DNA of 64,000 bases from Terebella lapidaria (Eukaryota; Annelida; Polychaeta; Terebellida; Terebellidae): NCBI GenBank assembly GCA_949152475.1, contig OX424561.1, positions 29,320,481 to 29,384,480 on the forward strand. The letters run 5' to 3'. Within the stretch, counting starts at the first letter, position 1, and the number at the start of each line of letters is the position of its first letter. Positions 1 to 12,400 of this stretch are shown in pieces. The position numbers were made by a program, and so were the translations under genes. Below the pieces are notes generated by a model that did not search any database, was not told the origin of the DNA, and was given only the letters and a program-made list of their open reading frames with translations.

Positions 1-292
1 TAGTGCATGTATTATGCGTACTTAAACATTGGATCGTCGTACGGGCGAAAACGGGTGGAGAATCAATAGAGCACATTGGCTCAACCTGTCCTGAGTAATA
101 TAAATGGATGTCATTAGGTTATTTATGGGATCATTACATTGATAATATTGGATACTGGGGTGGCACCGTGTTGGCATTGGCTTCTACTGTTCTTCTGATG
201 CATATTTGATGGTGGGTATATGTGACTGCAGTCAGAAATGTTATTAGGATATTAGGTACTGGTTGGATTGTAAATGTATGTACATGATGTAC
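1..292. repeat. Partial copy of a 1.23-kb dispersed/tandem repeat
   Basis: The first ~290 bases align closely with 3839-4085 and 5073-5300 (shared words such as ATTATGCGTACTTAAACATT and GGTGGCACCGTGTTGGCATT). Only the 3' part of the unit is inside the window, so the repeat probably continues upstream. No coding potential is seen. Its nature (segmental duplication or unrecognised transposon) is unknown. Confidence 0.8.
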
Positions 293-2989
293 TAGTATAT
301 ACATAATACTGCATTCCATCACAACATATTTGGAATAATAGCCACAAATATCAGATCTCATAATGCACTTCTCTCTATCAAGATTGATAGTGATCTACAC
401 GTCTCAGGCTTCAGCAGTGTCACTGAAAACCTGCTGTGACAGAATCCACCATCAAGCCACGTACGCTGCGACACCCTAAACCAAAATGCCGAGGGCCAGA
501 CGCAGTATGTCCAGTATAATCTGAAAGCCGATATCAGACAACGCATGGTGTCTGTTCATTCTCAGAAATGTATCCGCCGCATATACATGATATATGTGAC
601 AACAAGGGGACTGTCATACAGCGAAAACTTCCAAGCCATGTGGTCATAAATGCCGCGAAATAGGACAGATTTATAATTCCCACTTTGCCCACATGGTGAT
701 ATGATTAACATGATGAAAGGGGGAAAACCCGTCGTTTTTATGAGGCGATTTGCAGCGGGAGCTGTTTCCCGAATGAAATATGGAAAATGTGTGCTATTTT
801 CGTTGTTATCAGTTTGTTTTGCAAAAGAAAGGAATGGCTTGCAGAATATGCTAAAATTTTCTATTTTGGACCTTTTTTCAAAGGATTCACGTGCATTTTT
901 CGACTATTCCAAATGCTAGAAATTCGGTAACCCACCATTATATGTATAGTTATAACATACATGTATGAATATATATAACAGGTTATATATACCAGGTACT
1001 GCAATTGTATGTCTGTAATACATTTATCTCAGATATTGCGCCACTTATTTGCCCTAATAATTTTCGGATTCCGCACCAGTTATTTGCACTGAAAAACTCT
1101 AAATTCGGCTCCCAGTCGGGATCTTTCTTCCCAAAATCTGTGGATTTTGCACCAGCTCTTGGCCAATGTGAACCTCATTCCACGACTTGACATGTTATAG
1201 AATGTTATGTATGGCTTTTTCCTGAGAAATTTCTCTACAGCTATAAGTAATTGTCTGTCTTCTGCAGGTGTTCCCAGTTTTCTCGCTTTATTGCACTCGG
1301 GACGAATTAATCTTGTCCTGCGACTCAAGTTATGTCAATTCATACAATGTCGTATGATATAGACAAGATTGCCGTCCACAAATATAAATATCTTGACAGG
1401 AATTCTTGTCTTCGTAAAAAGCCTAGAGCTGGTTCTATGACAAATCAATAGACAAATCCATCCCATTTTAATGCTGATGAGTATGACTTAAAAGCTCTAC
1501 TACAGAACATGTTAAATGTCGCTAAAGTGATCTTCAGCCAAACCCTCGGAACTGAACCAGTAGGCAGTATACATGTATATTATAGAAGCAAGAGGTCCCA
1601 CGTACATGAACAACTCTCTGCACTTTATGATGATGGCCAATTCAATTTGTCTGGGAGACTGGGACGCTGGGCACCTGCCAGTTCAGAATCTCGCTGAAAT
1701 CCGCCGCCAGTGAGACCACCTACACCATTCACATCAATTACGGTAAATCCCGGCGGGTTTATCCACATGTCTGTTGGAGCGGTTGACGATCATACTTGCG
1801 TATGATCAATGTCGCAATGTAAAAATGTCCCGCAGTGGATAAGGCATATTAATCATAATTATAATCACAGCAATTCTTCATTTTCATGATATAATAATGA
1901 TGAACAGAAGAGATTTTTAAAATTGTTTTATGAAACAATGTAAGTGATTGTTGTAATATGCGATACTAAACATGTATACATGTGTTTAGTACATTCTAGT
2001 GCCTAACATACATGTATACCACAATATAATTACCAGAAAACTTAATGTGTTCACAAAATACACAATACTTTTATCATAACTCAATCAAATAAAATCGCCA
2101 AATGGATACAAAAAAAGGATAATCATGTTGACACTTTTTCATCCATACAACCGTCCAACCATATTTAATCACAATGCCCGTAGCGTGTTTGCAAGCGAGG
2201 CAATTTCCGGCAATGGACACACATTTTCAGTTGCCACGGCAACAGGATAAAAATGGTGGAGAATCCATCATCCCGCCTTGAGCCGATAAGTCATGCTCAA
2301 TCGCGGGGAACATTTCCGCCACTAAATTCCGTTTTTGCGGCAACAACAATGATCTATTTTCACGTGCTTTGAATCCATTCCAGTAAGTGGAGGGAATGAA
2401 AGTCTTTGGAAATTGAAATGGAAAATAAATGCAGGAGTAATCCAGGAATTATTGCAAGCGAAATGTCAAGTTTGAAATGCAATTGTGGTGTTAATTGAAT
2501 GAATTTCCACATCCAATGAAATTTTTCCGCTGAGGAACAGCATTGCGTTTAAAGGAATAGTGTAAACTTCATCATTTTACACTTAAAATGGTTTTGTGTG
2601 AAGTTTAATCATGAACATGTGTAAAAGTTATGTCTAATATTACTTGCTGCGTCTCATCACAGTACATCACTGTATATCACTGTTTCTCGTTAACACGAAC
2701 CGGTAAGGGCTCTCAAGAAAATTGGAATTGTAGTGTTTGAGTATAAGTCTGTACATGTATGTAGCTTATTATGTGATGTTAATGGGCTGTTGTCATGTGA
2801 GATTTATTGATTAGGCTGAATGTTCGCTTACAATCAGTAACATGTATACATATGCCACTGCATGTGCCCCCCCAGGGAATATGATTCCTCTGTCTACTTA
2901 AAGACAATCACAGTGTTACCCGAAATAGTAGTACATGTTCATGGAGGTTCTCCTTATAACATGTATAAGGGTAATGGTTGACGATATAG
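293..2989. other. Non-coding, AT-rich stretch without recognised features
   Basis: Only short chance ORFs are present on both strands. The sequence is AT-rich with frequent ACATGTA words. No transposon termini, RNA gene or conserved protein segment was recognised. It separates the partial repeat copy at 1-292 from the two tandem copies further on. Confidence 0.6.
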
Positions 2990-5300
2990 AACTATTCCTG
3001 TAGCGTGATTTATGGCACTCAAGTCCACTCATTTGGATAAATAAGCATCGATGGGAGCATAGACAACAGGAAGTAAGAATGCCGACAGGAACAACAGAGT
3101 AGCCGCGTTCCTGCAAGCTTGTCAAAGTGGGACGAGGTATTGCGCCATTGCTGTCAGGGCGATGTCGCGGAGGGCACCCTGACTGCTAATGAAGCCCTGG
3201 AGTTAATCCACATTTGACACACTGCGGCACTTGTGGCTTTAGCGGAATACGCGTGGGTGGAATGTTTCCATTTGATGTGGTCCTTGCCTGAGATTTTTAT
3301 TGCATGGATGAATATGGCAGTGGTGTTTGGTCCGTAGAGACTGGCTTGTGTTAGGACACTGTGACGTCTTGCATTTTTGCGAAACTACTGTGTAATCTGC
3401 GACCAAACCGTCACAGGATTATGTGTCCAGTAAAGACATAAAATTGGGGTGCGATACTATGGCTGTATCAACGAAACTCCTCAAGGGGTTTTTTTGCTAC
3501 ATGTAGTGCAGCGGCTTATTTGTCTCGGATCATTGCCATGAAAATTGATGTAGGTTTGGTCGCATATTGATATTGATAGCATCTCACCTATTATCATTCA
3601 GTGGAGAGTTGTCTAATGCACCGGGATTATCGCAATCATGAACAATGTCAGGAATTTTTCAGGTGGCGCATAATATGTTGTCAATAATTGATGGATGAAG
3701 ATATATATTCATCAACAACAGATTCTGCACCAGCTTTTACAAGTCAACAAACAAAACATAAGGAGAAAGAATTCTTCATTCGTTCAAAGTCAGGATGTGT
3801 GTGAGTAAAGTGCATATGGATTTAGGATAGCATTTGTTTAGTGCATGCATTATGCGTACTTAAACATTGGATCGTTGTATGGGCGAAAGCGGGTGGAAAA
3901 TCAATAGAGCACATTGGCTCAACCTGTCCTGAATAATATAAATAGAAGTCGTTAGGTTATTTATGGGATCATTACGTTGACAATATAGGATATTAGGGTG
4001 GCACCGTGTTGGCATTGGCTTCCACTGTTCTCATAATGCATATTTGATGGTGGGTAAGCACTGCAATCAGAAATATCATGATATCAGGCTCTGATTGTGA
4101 ATGTGCTAAGCATGCACTGGCCATGAATGTCCTCATGATCATGTCCTCCTGGATAGCGTTTCCTGTTCAGGATACACTTACTACATTATGACTACATGTA
4201 AGATGCTCTTGTACATGTAAGGTTTGTATTCCTCTAGCATGATTTATAACACTCAAGTCCAACCCGTTTGGATGAATAAGCATTGATGGGAGCGTATTAA
4301 AACAACAGGAGGTAAGAATGCCGAAAGGAAATACAGAGTAGCCGCGTTCCTGCAAGCTTGTCAAAGTGGGATGAGGTATTGCGCCATTGCTGTCAGGGCG
4401 ATGTCGCGAAGGGCCCCCTGACTGCTAACGAAGCCCTGGAGTTAATCCACATTTGACACACTGCGGCACTTGTGGCTTTAGCGGAATTAAAGCGTGGGCG
4501 AAATGTTTCCATTTGATGTGGTCCTTGCATGAGATTTTTAGTGCATGGATGAATATGTCGGTGGTGTTTGGTCTGTAGGAACTGGCTTGTGTTGGGACAC
4601 TGTGATGTCATGCAGTTTTGCAAAACTACTGTGTAAACTGCGACCAAACCGTCACAGGATTATGTGTCCACTAATGACATAAAGTTGGGGTGCGATACTG
4701 TGGCTGTATCACTGATATTCCCCAAGAGGTTTTATGGTGGTGGCATCGGCTTATTTGTCTTGGATGATTGCCATGAAAATTGATGTAGACTCGGTCGCAT
4801 ATTGACATTGATATCGTCTCACCTATTATCATTCAGTGGGCAGTTGTCTAATGCACCGGGATTATCGCAATCATGAGCAATGTCGGAAATTTTTCAGGTG
4901 GCGCATAATATGTTGTCAATAATTGATGGATGAAGATATATATTCATCAACAGCGGATTCTGCACCAGCTTTTACAAGTCAACAAACAAAACATAAGGAG
5001 AAAGAATTCTTCATTCGCTGGAAGTCAGGATGTGTGTGAGTAAAGTGCATATGGATTTAGGATAGCATTTGTTTAGTGCATGCATTATGCGTACTTAAAC
5101 ATTGGATCGTCGTTTGGGCGAAAGCGGGTGGAAAATCAATAGAGCACATTGGCTCAACCTGTCCTGAATAATACAAATGGAAGTCATTAGGTTATTTATG
5201 GGATCATTACATTGACAATATGGGATATTAGGGTGGCACTGTGTTGGCATTGGCTTCTCCCCTACGGTTCTTCTGATGCATATTTGATTGTGAGTAAGTG
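2990..5300. repeat. Two tandem copies of a 1.23-kb repeat
   Basis: The block from about 2993 to 4085 is repeated from about 4227 to 5300 with a constant offset of 1,234 bases; for example ATTGCGCCATTGCTGTCAGG occurs in both copies. About 140 bases at the joint (4085-4226) align poorly. Identity by eye is about 90%, with scattered substitutions and small indels. The units carry no long ORF, terminal inverted repeat or poly-A tail that I can see, so the origin stays open. They lie 1.2 kb upstream of the first identified FAM234-like coding exon. Confidence 0.85.
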
Positions 5301-6461
5301 GCTCCAATAAAATAATCGGTTTTTACATGTCTTGGTGTACATTTTATCATGTTTATAAATAGCAGTACCTTGTACATGTACATATTCTTATGTCTTTAAT
5401 TTACCTGTAGAAACATTCACCATTTTGATTTGAGTGAAAATAGTGAATACATGTATAGCCGTATCATTCACAGACTGTGGTATTTTATGATTATTATGAT
5501 CTGATAGTTATGAAATTTGGTTATCGCACATCATACACAATTATGTACATGTACACATTTTTTATCGTCTTGATAATTCGGAAGTCACAGATTCATTCTC
5601 GCGGTCAATTGTTGATTCACTGGTATTACAATGAGTAACATGTAACACAGTCTGACCAATTGTCGCTTGACCTGCTGTCAGCATGGACGGACCTTGTTGT
5701 CACACTTTGCAGACATGAATTATTCAGCGCGGAAAATCTGTACTACTGACGGAGATGTGAAACAAATAATTGGCTTGTATGAATGTGATGAATGCACAAT
5801 CTATATGTTCAATATCCGTTGTTCTGTTCTACATACAATGTAGTTGTATAGAATTGTTGCATGTATGGCAAAAGTAACAAAAGTTCGCAGGTCAGTAAGT
5901 GAAGGACATGACATGCCAGGCATGGTCATATTTGTGTGCTTTTATCCTCATGATTGAATGTAAAAATGTACAGCACACTATAATAATATGATGCATAAAT
6001 ATGATAAATGCACATATATATGATATTTGTATCATACAAATAAAATGTGATGTTTTGAACAGACGAATTGTATTTCAGACCCTCAACATGGTCAATAACC
6101 TCTAGTGCCTTCACTGCCTAAGTAAACCAGGTAGCTATTTACAAGGTAGACAGGGTGTAATGTCAAAGTGAGAGTCTAGACAGCAGAGTGTCTGGTTACA
6201 ATATAAGATGCCTTTAGAACGAACTCCGCAGGATTTTGTCATTCCCGCTGTTTCTAGGTGTGCAAAAACACTTTTCTGAAATATCATCGTCAGTTGATTC
6301 AGCATTGTCATGCCATTACGAAATTCTATAGATTTTACTTGCATTCTGGCACAGTTGCATGGTTGATTCAGATGATTTTTCATATGAATGTGTTGTATAT
6401 ATATATTCAAGTTATTACTTGGAAATTATATTTGACATTTTTTTTTTACAGAAATGCCAGG
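5301..6461 (+). other. Upstream/5' region of the FAM234-like gene, no feature seen
   Basis: AT-rich sequence leading to the splice acceptor (T-rich tract then ACAG at 6448-6451) just before the first identified coding exon. The acceptor implies at least one upstream non-coding exon, which I could not locate. No promoter motif is convincing here. Confidence 0.4.
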
Positions 6462-9400
6462 ATGATGTCAGAAGAGGATGAAGTGTTTCTATCGGAACAA
6501 AGCGAAACCCACGCTCTTGTTCCCCCGGGCAACAACCGTGAATACACGCAAATCTATGGCAGCGACGACCTCGCCCCCTGCCAACGGTTGCTTAGCAACC
6601 ACTCCAGTCACCATGGCAGCCAGTCCAGTCGCCATAGCAACCATAGTAGCACCAGTGAGCTGCAAAACAGTCGGCTCGAAAGCATTTCGGAAGACGGTTT
6701 CAACGATAACTGTGATGTTTACATTAGTAACCCTCGTCGCCATGGCAACACATTCCAGCCGGGCAAGAAACGCCGGAGTTTGAAAAGTGAATCTTCCGAA
6801 GAGGATTTCTACGAGGACGTTCACATTGACAGAAATGGCGCCACGAAGCCGCTCATGTATCCACGGCAACACAGTCAGGCTCGGCCAATCAGCAAGCAGC
6901 TTTCACTCCATCAAAAGAAATGCAAACAGTGCTGCTGTTCGTGTTTCTACGTGCTACTCATTATCGGAGGACTGGCTCTTTTCGCATTCGTCATTGTTTT
7001 CCTCGTTAAAAACTATGCTGACAACTGGCTGAAAGTTACAGCTCATAATCGGACTCATACTACCAGCAAACCGCATGAACAGACAAAGGGGAAGACGATT
7101 GATCAGACTTTTGAGAATATCTTCGGATGCTCGTCGCTCTCCGTCGAGGATGTTTGGGTCGTTGGAATTCCCAAGTTGATGACAGAGTCGGCGTTTCGGT
7201 TGGTTGATGTGAATTCTGATGGCGTGTTAGACATCCTATTCGGCTTTGCTACTGGTGAGTGACGGAAGCGCTCCAGGTAATAATGATAAAGATAATGGCA
7301 AATTACCTTCTCTCATGGTTGGCGACGTGTAACAAATGGTTGCATCACATGCGATCTGATATTATCTGAACCCAGGGTACTAGTAATTTATTGCCCCCAT
7401 TCCTTTCACAATATACGAAGTAGATATACATGTATATATAACAATGTGACACATAAAAGGAAAGTAAATCAATTCAATGAGAATTAAATCCTCAATAATG
7501 CACAGGGGTAGAGAGCTAATAGAAAACAATATTGAATATAATGAATTTGAATGAGCATAGTGTATTGGTACATTAGCAAGTCAGTCTTTGTCAGAATTAT
7601 CATCAAATGTATATTACCTGGATAACCCCCTCCCCCACCGGCCCGGATCCTTTCCCCCATAGGTGCTGAGGGTTATGACGTGCCTGAGCTGGTCTGTGAT
7701 ATCTACTTTGGCGGCCTGCACCCGTGCCTTGGAGGTCTCCTCGCTCTGGACGGCGTCACCGGACGAGAAGTCTGGCGTCACTACTCACCACACGAGGTCT
7801 TCGCAGTCAACTGTAATGAGGATCTTGACATGGATGGCGTTAAGGACTGTCTGGTCGCTGGCAGGGTGGGGGTGAGTGATGGTTGGGGGAGGCAGGGTAT
7901 GGTGTGTGTAAAAGAAAGACTGGTGTGGAAGCTGAGGGGTAGGGGAGGCGATGTGGCTGTAGGTGAGTTGATTAGCACATGTGGGCAATGTAGATTGAAC
8001 TTGGCACGGTTCAGAGTTCATGGCCAAAGAATCATCAGTAGCAGAAGCCTATAAGAGAGCTGTCTTATGGGTTTCTGTCAGTAGTGAATGGATCTTCACT
8101 GCTATCATTACACTCACTTAGCACAATAAAAAGCTGTTGTGGTATGTTGGATCTGATACCATAACAGTGCAACACACCAAACATGGCATGGGCACTATAG
8201 GTCTACTGCTGAAAATACAACTACAATACAGTTGTGAATTCAAATAAAGAAACTCTAATCGTCCTTTCATGCAGACCTTCGAGGCAGTGAGTGGCATTGA
8301 CGGACACCTCCTGTGGAACTTCACTCACGCGGGGCGGGTATCATCCATGAACCTGTACACAGCGCAGTATGTACGAGACTTGAATGGCGACGGCGTGGCA
8401 GATATCATCAACATACACGGGGGCGATCCATTTGGCGAACCAGGTAGATTGACACGTATCTTTTATTGATAAATTGATCATTTCGACGATGATGTATGTT
8501 AGGTTCTCTCTTGTGTTTTGCTAAACTGCTAGAATGCATCTGTGGCAGGAACACTTTCAAAGCTTGAAAGCCGAAAGCATGAAACATATGCTTATAACAA
8601 AGTTCCCCCCCCCCCCCCCCCCAGGCAGTGCGACACGACTGGTGGGCCGCCTGTTCCTATTTAGCGGCGTGGACGGAAGCGTGCTGCAGTGGAGTGACGT
8701 CCCTGACGGGCGGGAGAGCTACTACTCCCCCGTTATCAGCCAGCGCAGTGACGGTGTCTATGTCGTCATCTTCGGCACAGGAGGGGAGACCCATGCGGGA
8801 TCACTGTGGTCTATTCTACTGGATGATTTGTACAAAGGGGATATACACAAGGTGGGGGGAGTACATGGTCTATTGTCTGCTATAGTGTATTTTCTTGCCG
8901 AAGTTAATCCACTGTGTCAATTGAAGTTGGCGAAATAGATTTCAGTTCAAAACAGAATAAGAAACTGAAAGGGGTAATACTGAAGGTGTGAGTATACCTG
9001 ATATGGAAAAAATGTTTTATGTACATCTAGTATGAGTATGACTCTAGTACATGTAGTATGACTTCAAGAGTTTAATTAAAAGTGTGAGATTGATATAGAG
9101 GATCCAATTAAATATACTTCAGGCTCGCCAGATAGTTCACAACCCGTACAAGGGCTTCATGACGCCGCCGATCATGCTAGACTTGAATCACGACGGGGTC
9201 GAGGATCTTGTATTCGCCTCGTACAACTCGACTGTGCTGGCGGTCGATGGTGAAACATACAATATTATGTGGAACTTCTCCTATCCCTGGTCTGAGACAT
9301 ATGCGTAAGTCATTCATCATTATTTGTCATCACTTCAGATATCACAAAATTGATAAGTTTACTGTATAGCACCAACTATCCTATTATTATAAACTGGTAT

Positions 9401-12400
9401 TTTTCCTTATCTATGATCCTTGATACATGTACACGTAATTTTGAAGACTGATCATATTACATGTATTAATGTGATTATTATATAATTACAAAAGTTATTT
9501 TATTTTTTCGCCTGTAGTACCCCAGCCCCAGGTTACTACAATGATGACAATGTCCCAGACTTCATCATTCACTGGCAGCACGGTCCCGGCTTCCCTGTCT
9601 ACTTTCATGCTATTGTAAGTCTCTTGGACATTGCAAAAAATACCTGATATCAATATTTCAAGCTCTTCCAATATTCTTGATATTATGACCTTCAGTTTGC
9701 GTTTCTGCTACAAATTTTTATTTCATGTTAAATGTTTGACCAATAGCAGTATTTAAGTCAGAATTATTATGGTCAGATAACTATTTACAATGACTGTGGG
9801 AATATCGTGAAAAATATCACCTCCCCACAGACCACAATCCTAGACGGCCGGGACGGCACGCCGCTGCTCGAACCATACATCCAGAGTTCCGTCGGGGCCC
9901 AGACTTCGCCTCTCACCATCAGCGTGGAGGGTTTCGGGAACGACATCTTCCTCCACTGGAACGCTGATTGTTCAGGACACGAGGGGCAGGGCGGGGCCTT
10001 CACTTTCCTCAATGGTGCGTCACTTACGATTGCTGTTCTGGTACATTATTGTATCCCCCGAACAAAGTTCGGCGGATACTATGGATTTGGCTTCGTCGTC
10101 CGCGTCCGCGCCCGCAGAGATTTTCTTGTGAACGCGCTACAGGCCGCAATTCTCATCCGATCACCATTATTTTTTGCAGGCACATATATAATGGTAAGAT
10201 CCCGACACCAATCGATTTTGGTTGCCGTGGCAACTGAATTGGTCATTTGGGGACACATTTTGCATTGAAAACAGCCTGTTTGAGACACATGGCTTGTGAA
10301 CGCGCTGTAGGCCGCAATTCTCACCCGATCACCATTATTTTTCGCAGGCACATATATTATGGTAAGATCCCGACACCAATCGATTTTGGTTGCCGTGGCA
10401 ACTGAATTGGTCGTTTGGGGACACATTTTGCATTGAAAACAGCCTGTTTGAGACACATGGATTGTGAACGCTCTACAGATGGCAATTTTTGACGAATCTC
10501 GATAATATTTGGAAGTGTTGTTGGGAAGGGCTGTCACACGAAACCAATCGTTTTTTAGAATGATCATATAAATATTAATATGTTAACAGCCTAACTTATT
10601 ACAGAATTTTGAAATATCCATTTTGACATGTACGATCATTCCAATAGCCTGTACAGTGGAAGGTAATGACACTGGTTTCTTGTTCAGAATGGAGAACTGA
10701 AGTTTTCAGTGAAAACAGGACAATATTACTGAATAAGTTAACATTAGTTTTATTAGTTAAGTCTATTATTGTCCACAATAAAAATAGTTAAGATGAGAAA
10801 CGTTTATTATTAAGCTCAACAAGGTAAAGGTTTTGTCCAGTACAAATTTCATGGGTGTAACTGAATAAGTTAACATTATTTTTAATAGTTAAGTCTATTA
10901 TTGACCACAATAAAAATAGTTAAGACAAGAAATATTTATTATTAACCTCAACAAGGTAAATGTTTTGTCCAGTACAAATTTCATTGGTGTAACCGAATAA
11001 GTTAACATTATTTTCACTAGTTAAGTCTATTATTGACCACAATAAAAATAGTTAAGTCTATTATTGACCACAATAAAAATAGTTAAGATGAGAAATATTT
11101 ATTATTAAGCTCAACAAGGTGAAAGTATGTCCAGTACAGATTTCATGGGTGTACTGAATAAGTTAACATTATTTTTACTAGTTAGGCATCCCGATTGAAA
11201 ATCGGGAGGCCTTATGTTTTTGTCTGTTTTTTTTTTTTTTTTTCTTTTTTTTTCTTCCGCCGTTTGGTTTCCGGATCATAACTCTTGAACGCCTTGATCT
11301 ATCTTTCCGAAATTTTCACAGCTCATCCGAAATACTTTGCTCCTAACCCCTATTGTTTTTCGTCGAGATCCGAAATCCAAGATGGCCGCCAGCGGCCATT
11401 TTGGAAAAAAAAATCGGGCGATTCCTGTCAATGTCATAATTTGATTCAGGCAATTTCCAGGGGGAAAAAATTTTTTAGGTGTATTTTTTTTTGGACTTAG
11501 AATTTTTCCCTCGCCTGCCCCCATGCAGATGTAATACTGTGACTGAGCCATGCTACTGTATTCACTGACTGCAGCCTGCATGTCCAGCATGAGGCTGGGC
11601 TCTGCCCTCTCAGCCAGTGCAGTATATGAGAGCTCAGTAATGCCTTACAAGATCAGCCACTCTGTCCAGCACAGCGATAGGCTCTGCCCCTCTCAGCCAG
11701 CCCTGCTCAGTCATGCCTTACAAGATCAGCCAGTCTGTCCAGCACAGCAATAGGCTCCGCCCTCTCAGCCAGCCCTGCTCAGTCATGCCTGACAAGTGAT
11801 ACAGCTAGCATGTCCAACTTGACCCCAGGCTAATATCCATGCATAATCCCTCACTCCCCCCTCCAAAGCCTGGTTTACTAGTGTGTGTACATGGTAAAAG
11901 AATGAAGTTCCACCCCACAGGATACAATAGTTGGTTAATAAGCCAACACACATGACACAACATGCTTGGGGGATGATTTGCCCTGTCTGCATTTATATTG
12001 TACAAACATGTATTGTTTGAATGTTTCGTTATTCAACTCTATTTCACATGCAATGACCAAATCATCATTGTTTTAGTTAGCTGGAAAATGTTTGGCTTTG
12101 GTTATAATGTGAATGCGAATATTCCACTGTTTGTACCAGTTTTGGAATCACAAAATTGGCCAAGATGACACAGCATTCTTTTAGTCACGTATCATTTTAC
12201 ATTTGACAGGAGCACCTGAAAAATATCACGAACATCCTGATTAAATATACTAGTACTCTGAATATTGGCTGGGTAGTACTCTGAATATTGGCTGGGTAAT
12301 TGTCCATTCATTTTGGGTGGCAAATGTCTGGTGGGCCAAGTTGTCAAGATGATAGAAAGCAGTTCTGGTAAGTAACTGTCTGATGAGCTCTCACTCTTAC

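Noticed and set aside
7781-8027. - strand ORFs over the FAM234 exon at 7663-7871
   Set aside because: They overlap a well-supported exon and its intron on the other strand, with no family resemblance.
10079-10567. 162-codon - strand ORF with a repeated peptide (SVATATKIDWCRDLTIIYVPAK)
   Set aside because: It is the translation of the 168-bp tandem repeat (168 = 3 x 56) of the Helentron-like element and not a gene.
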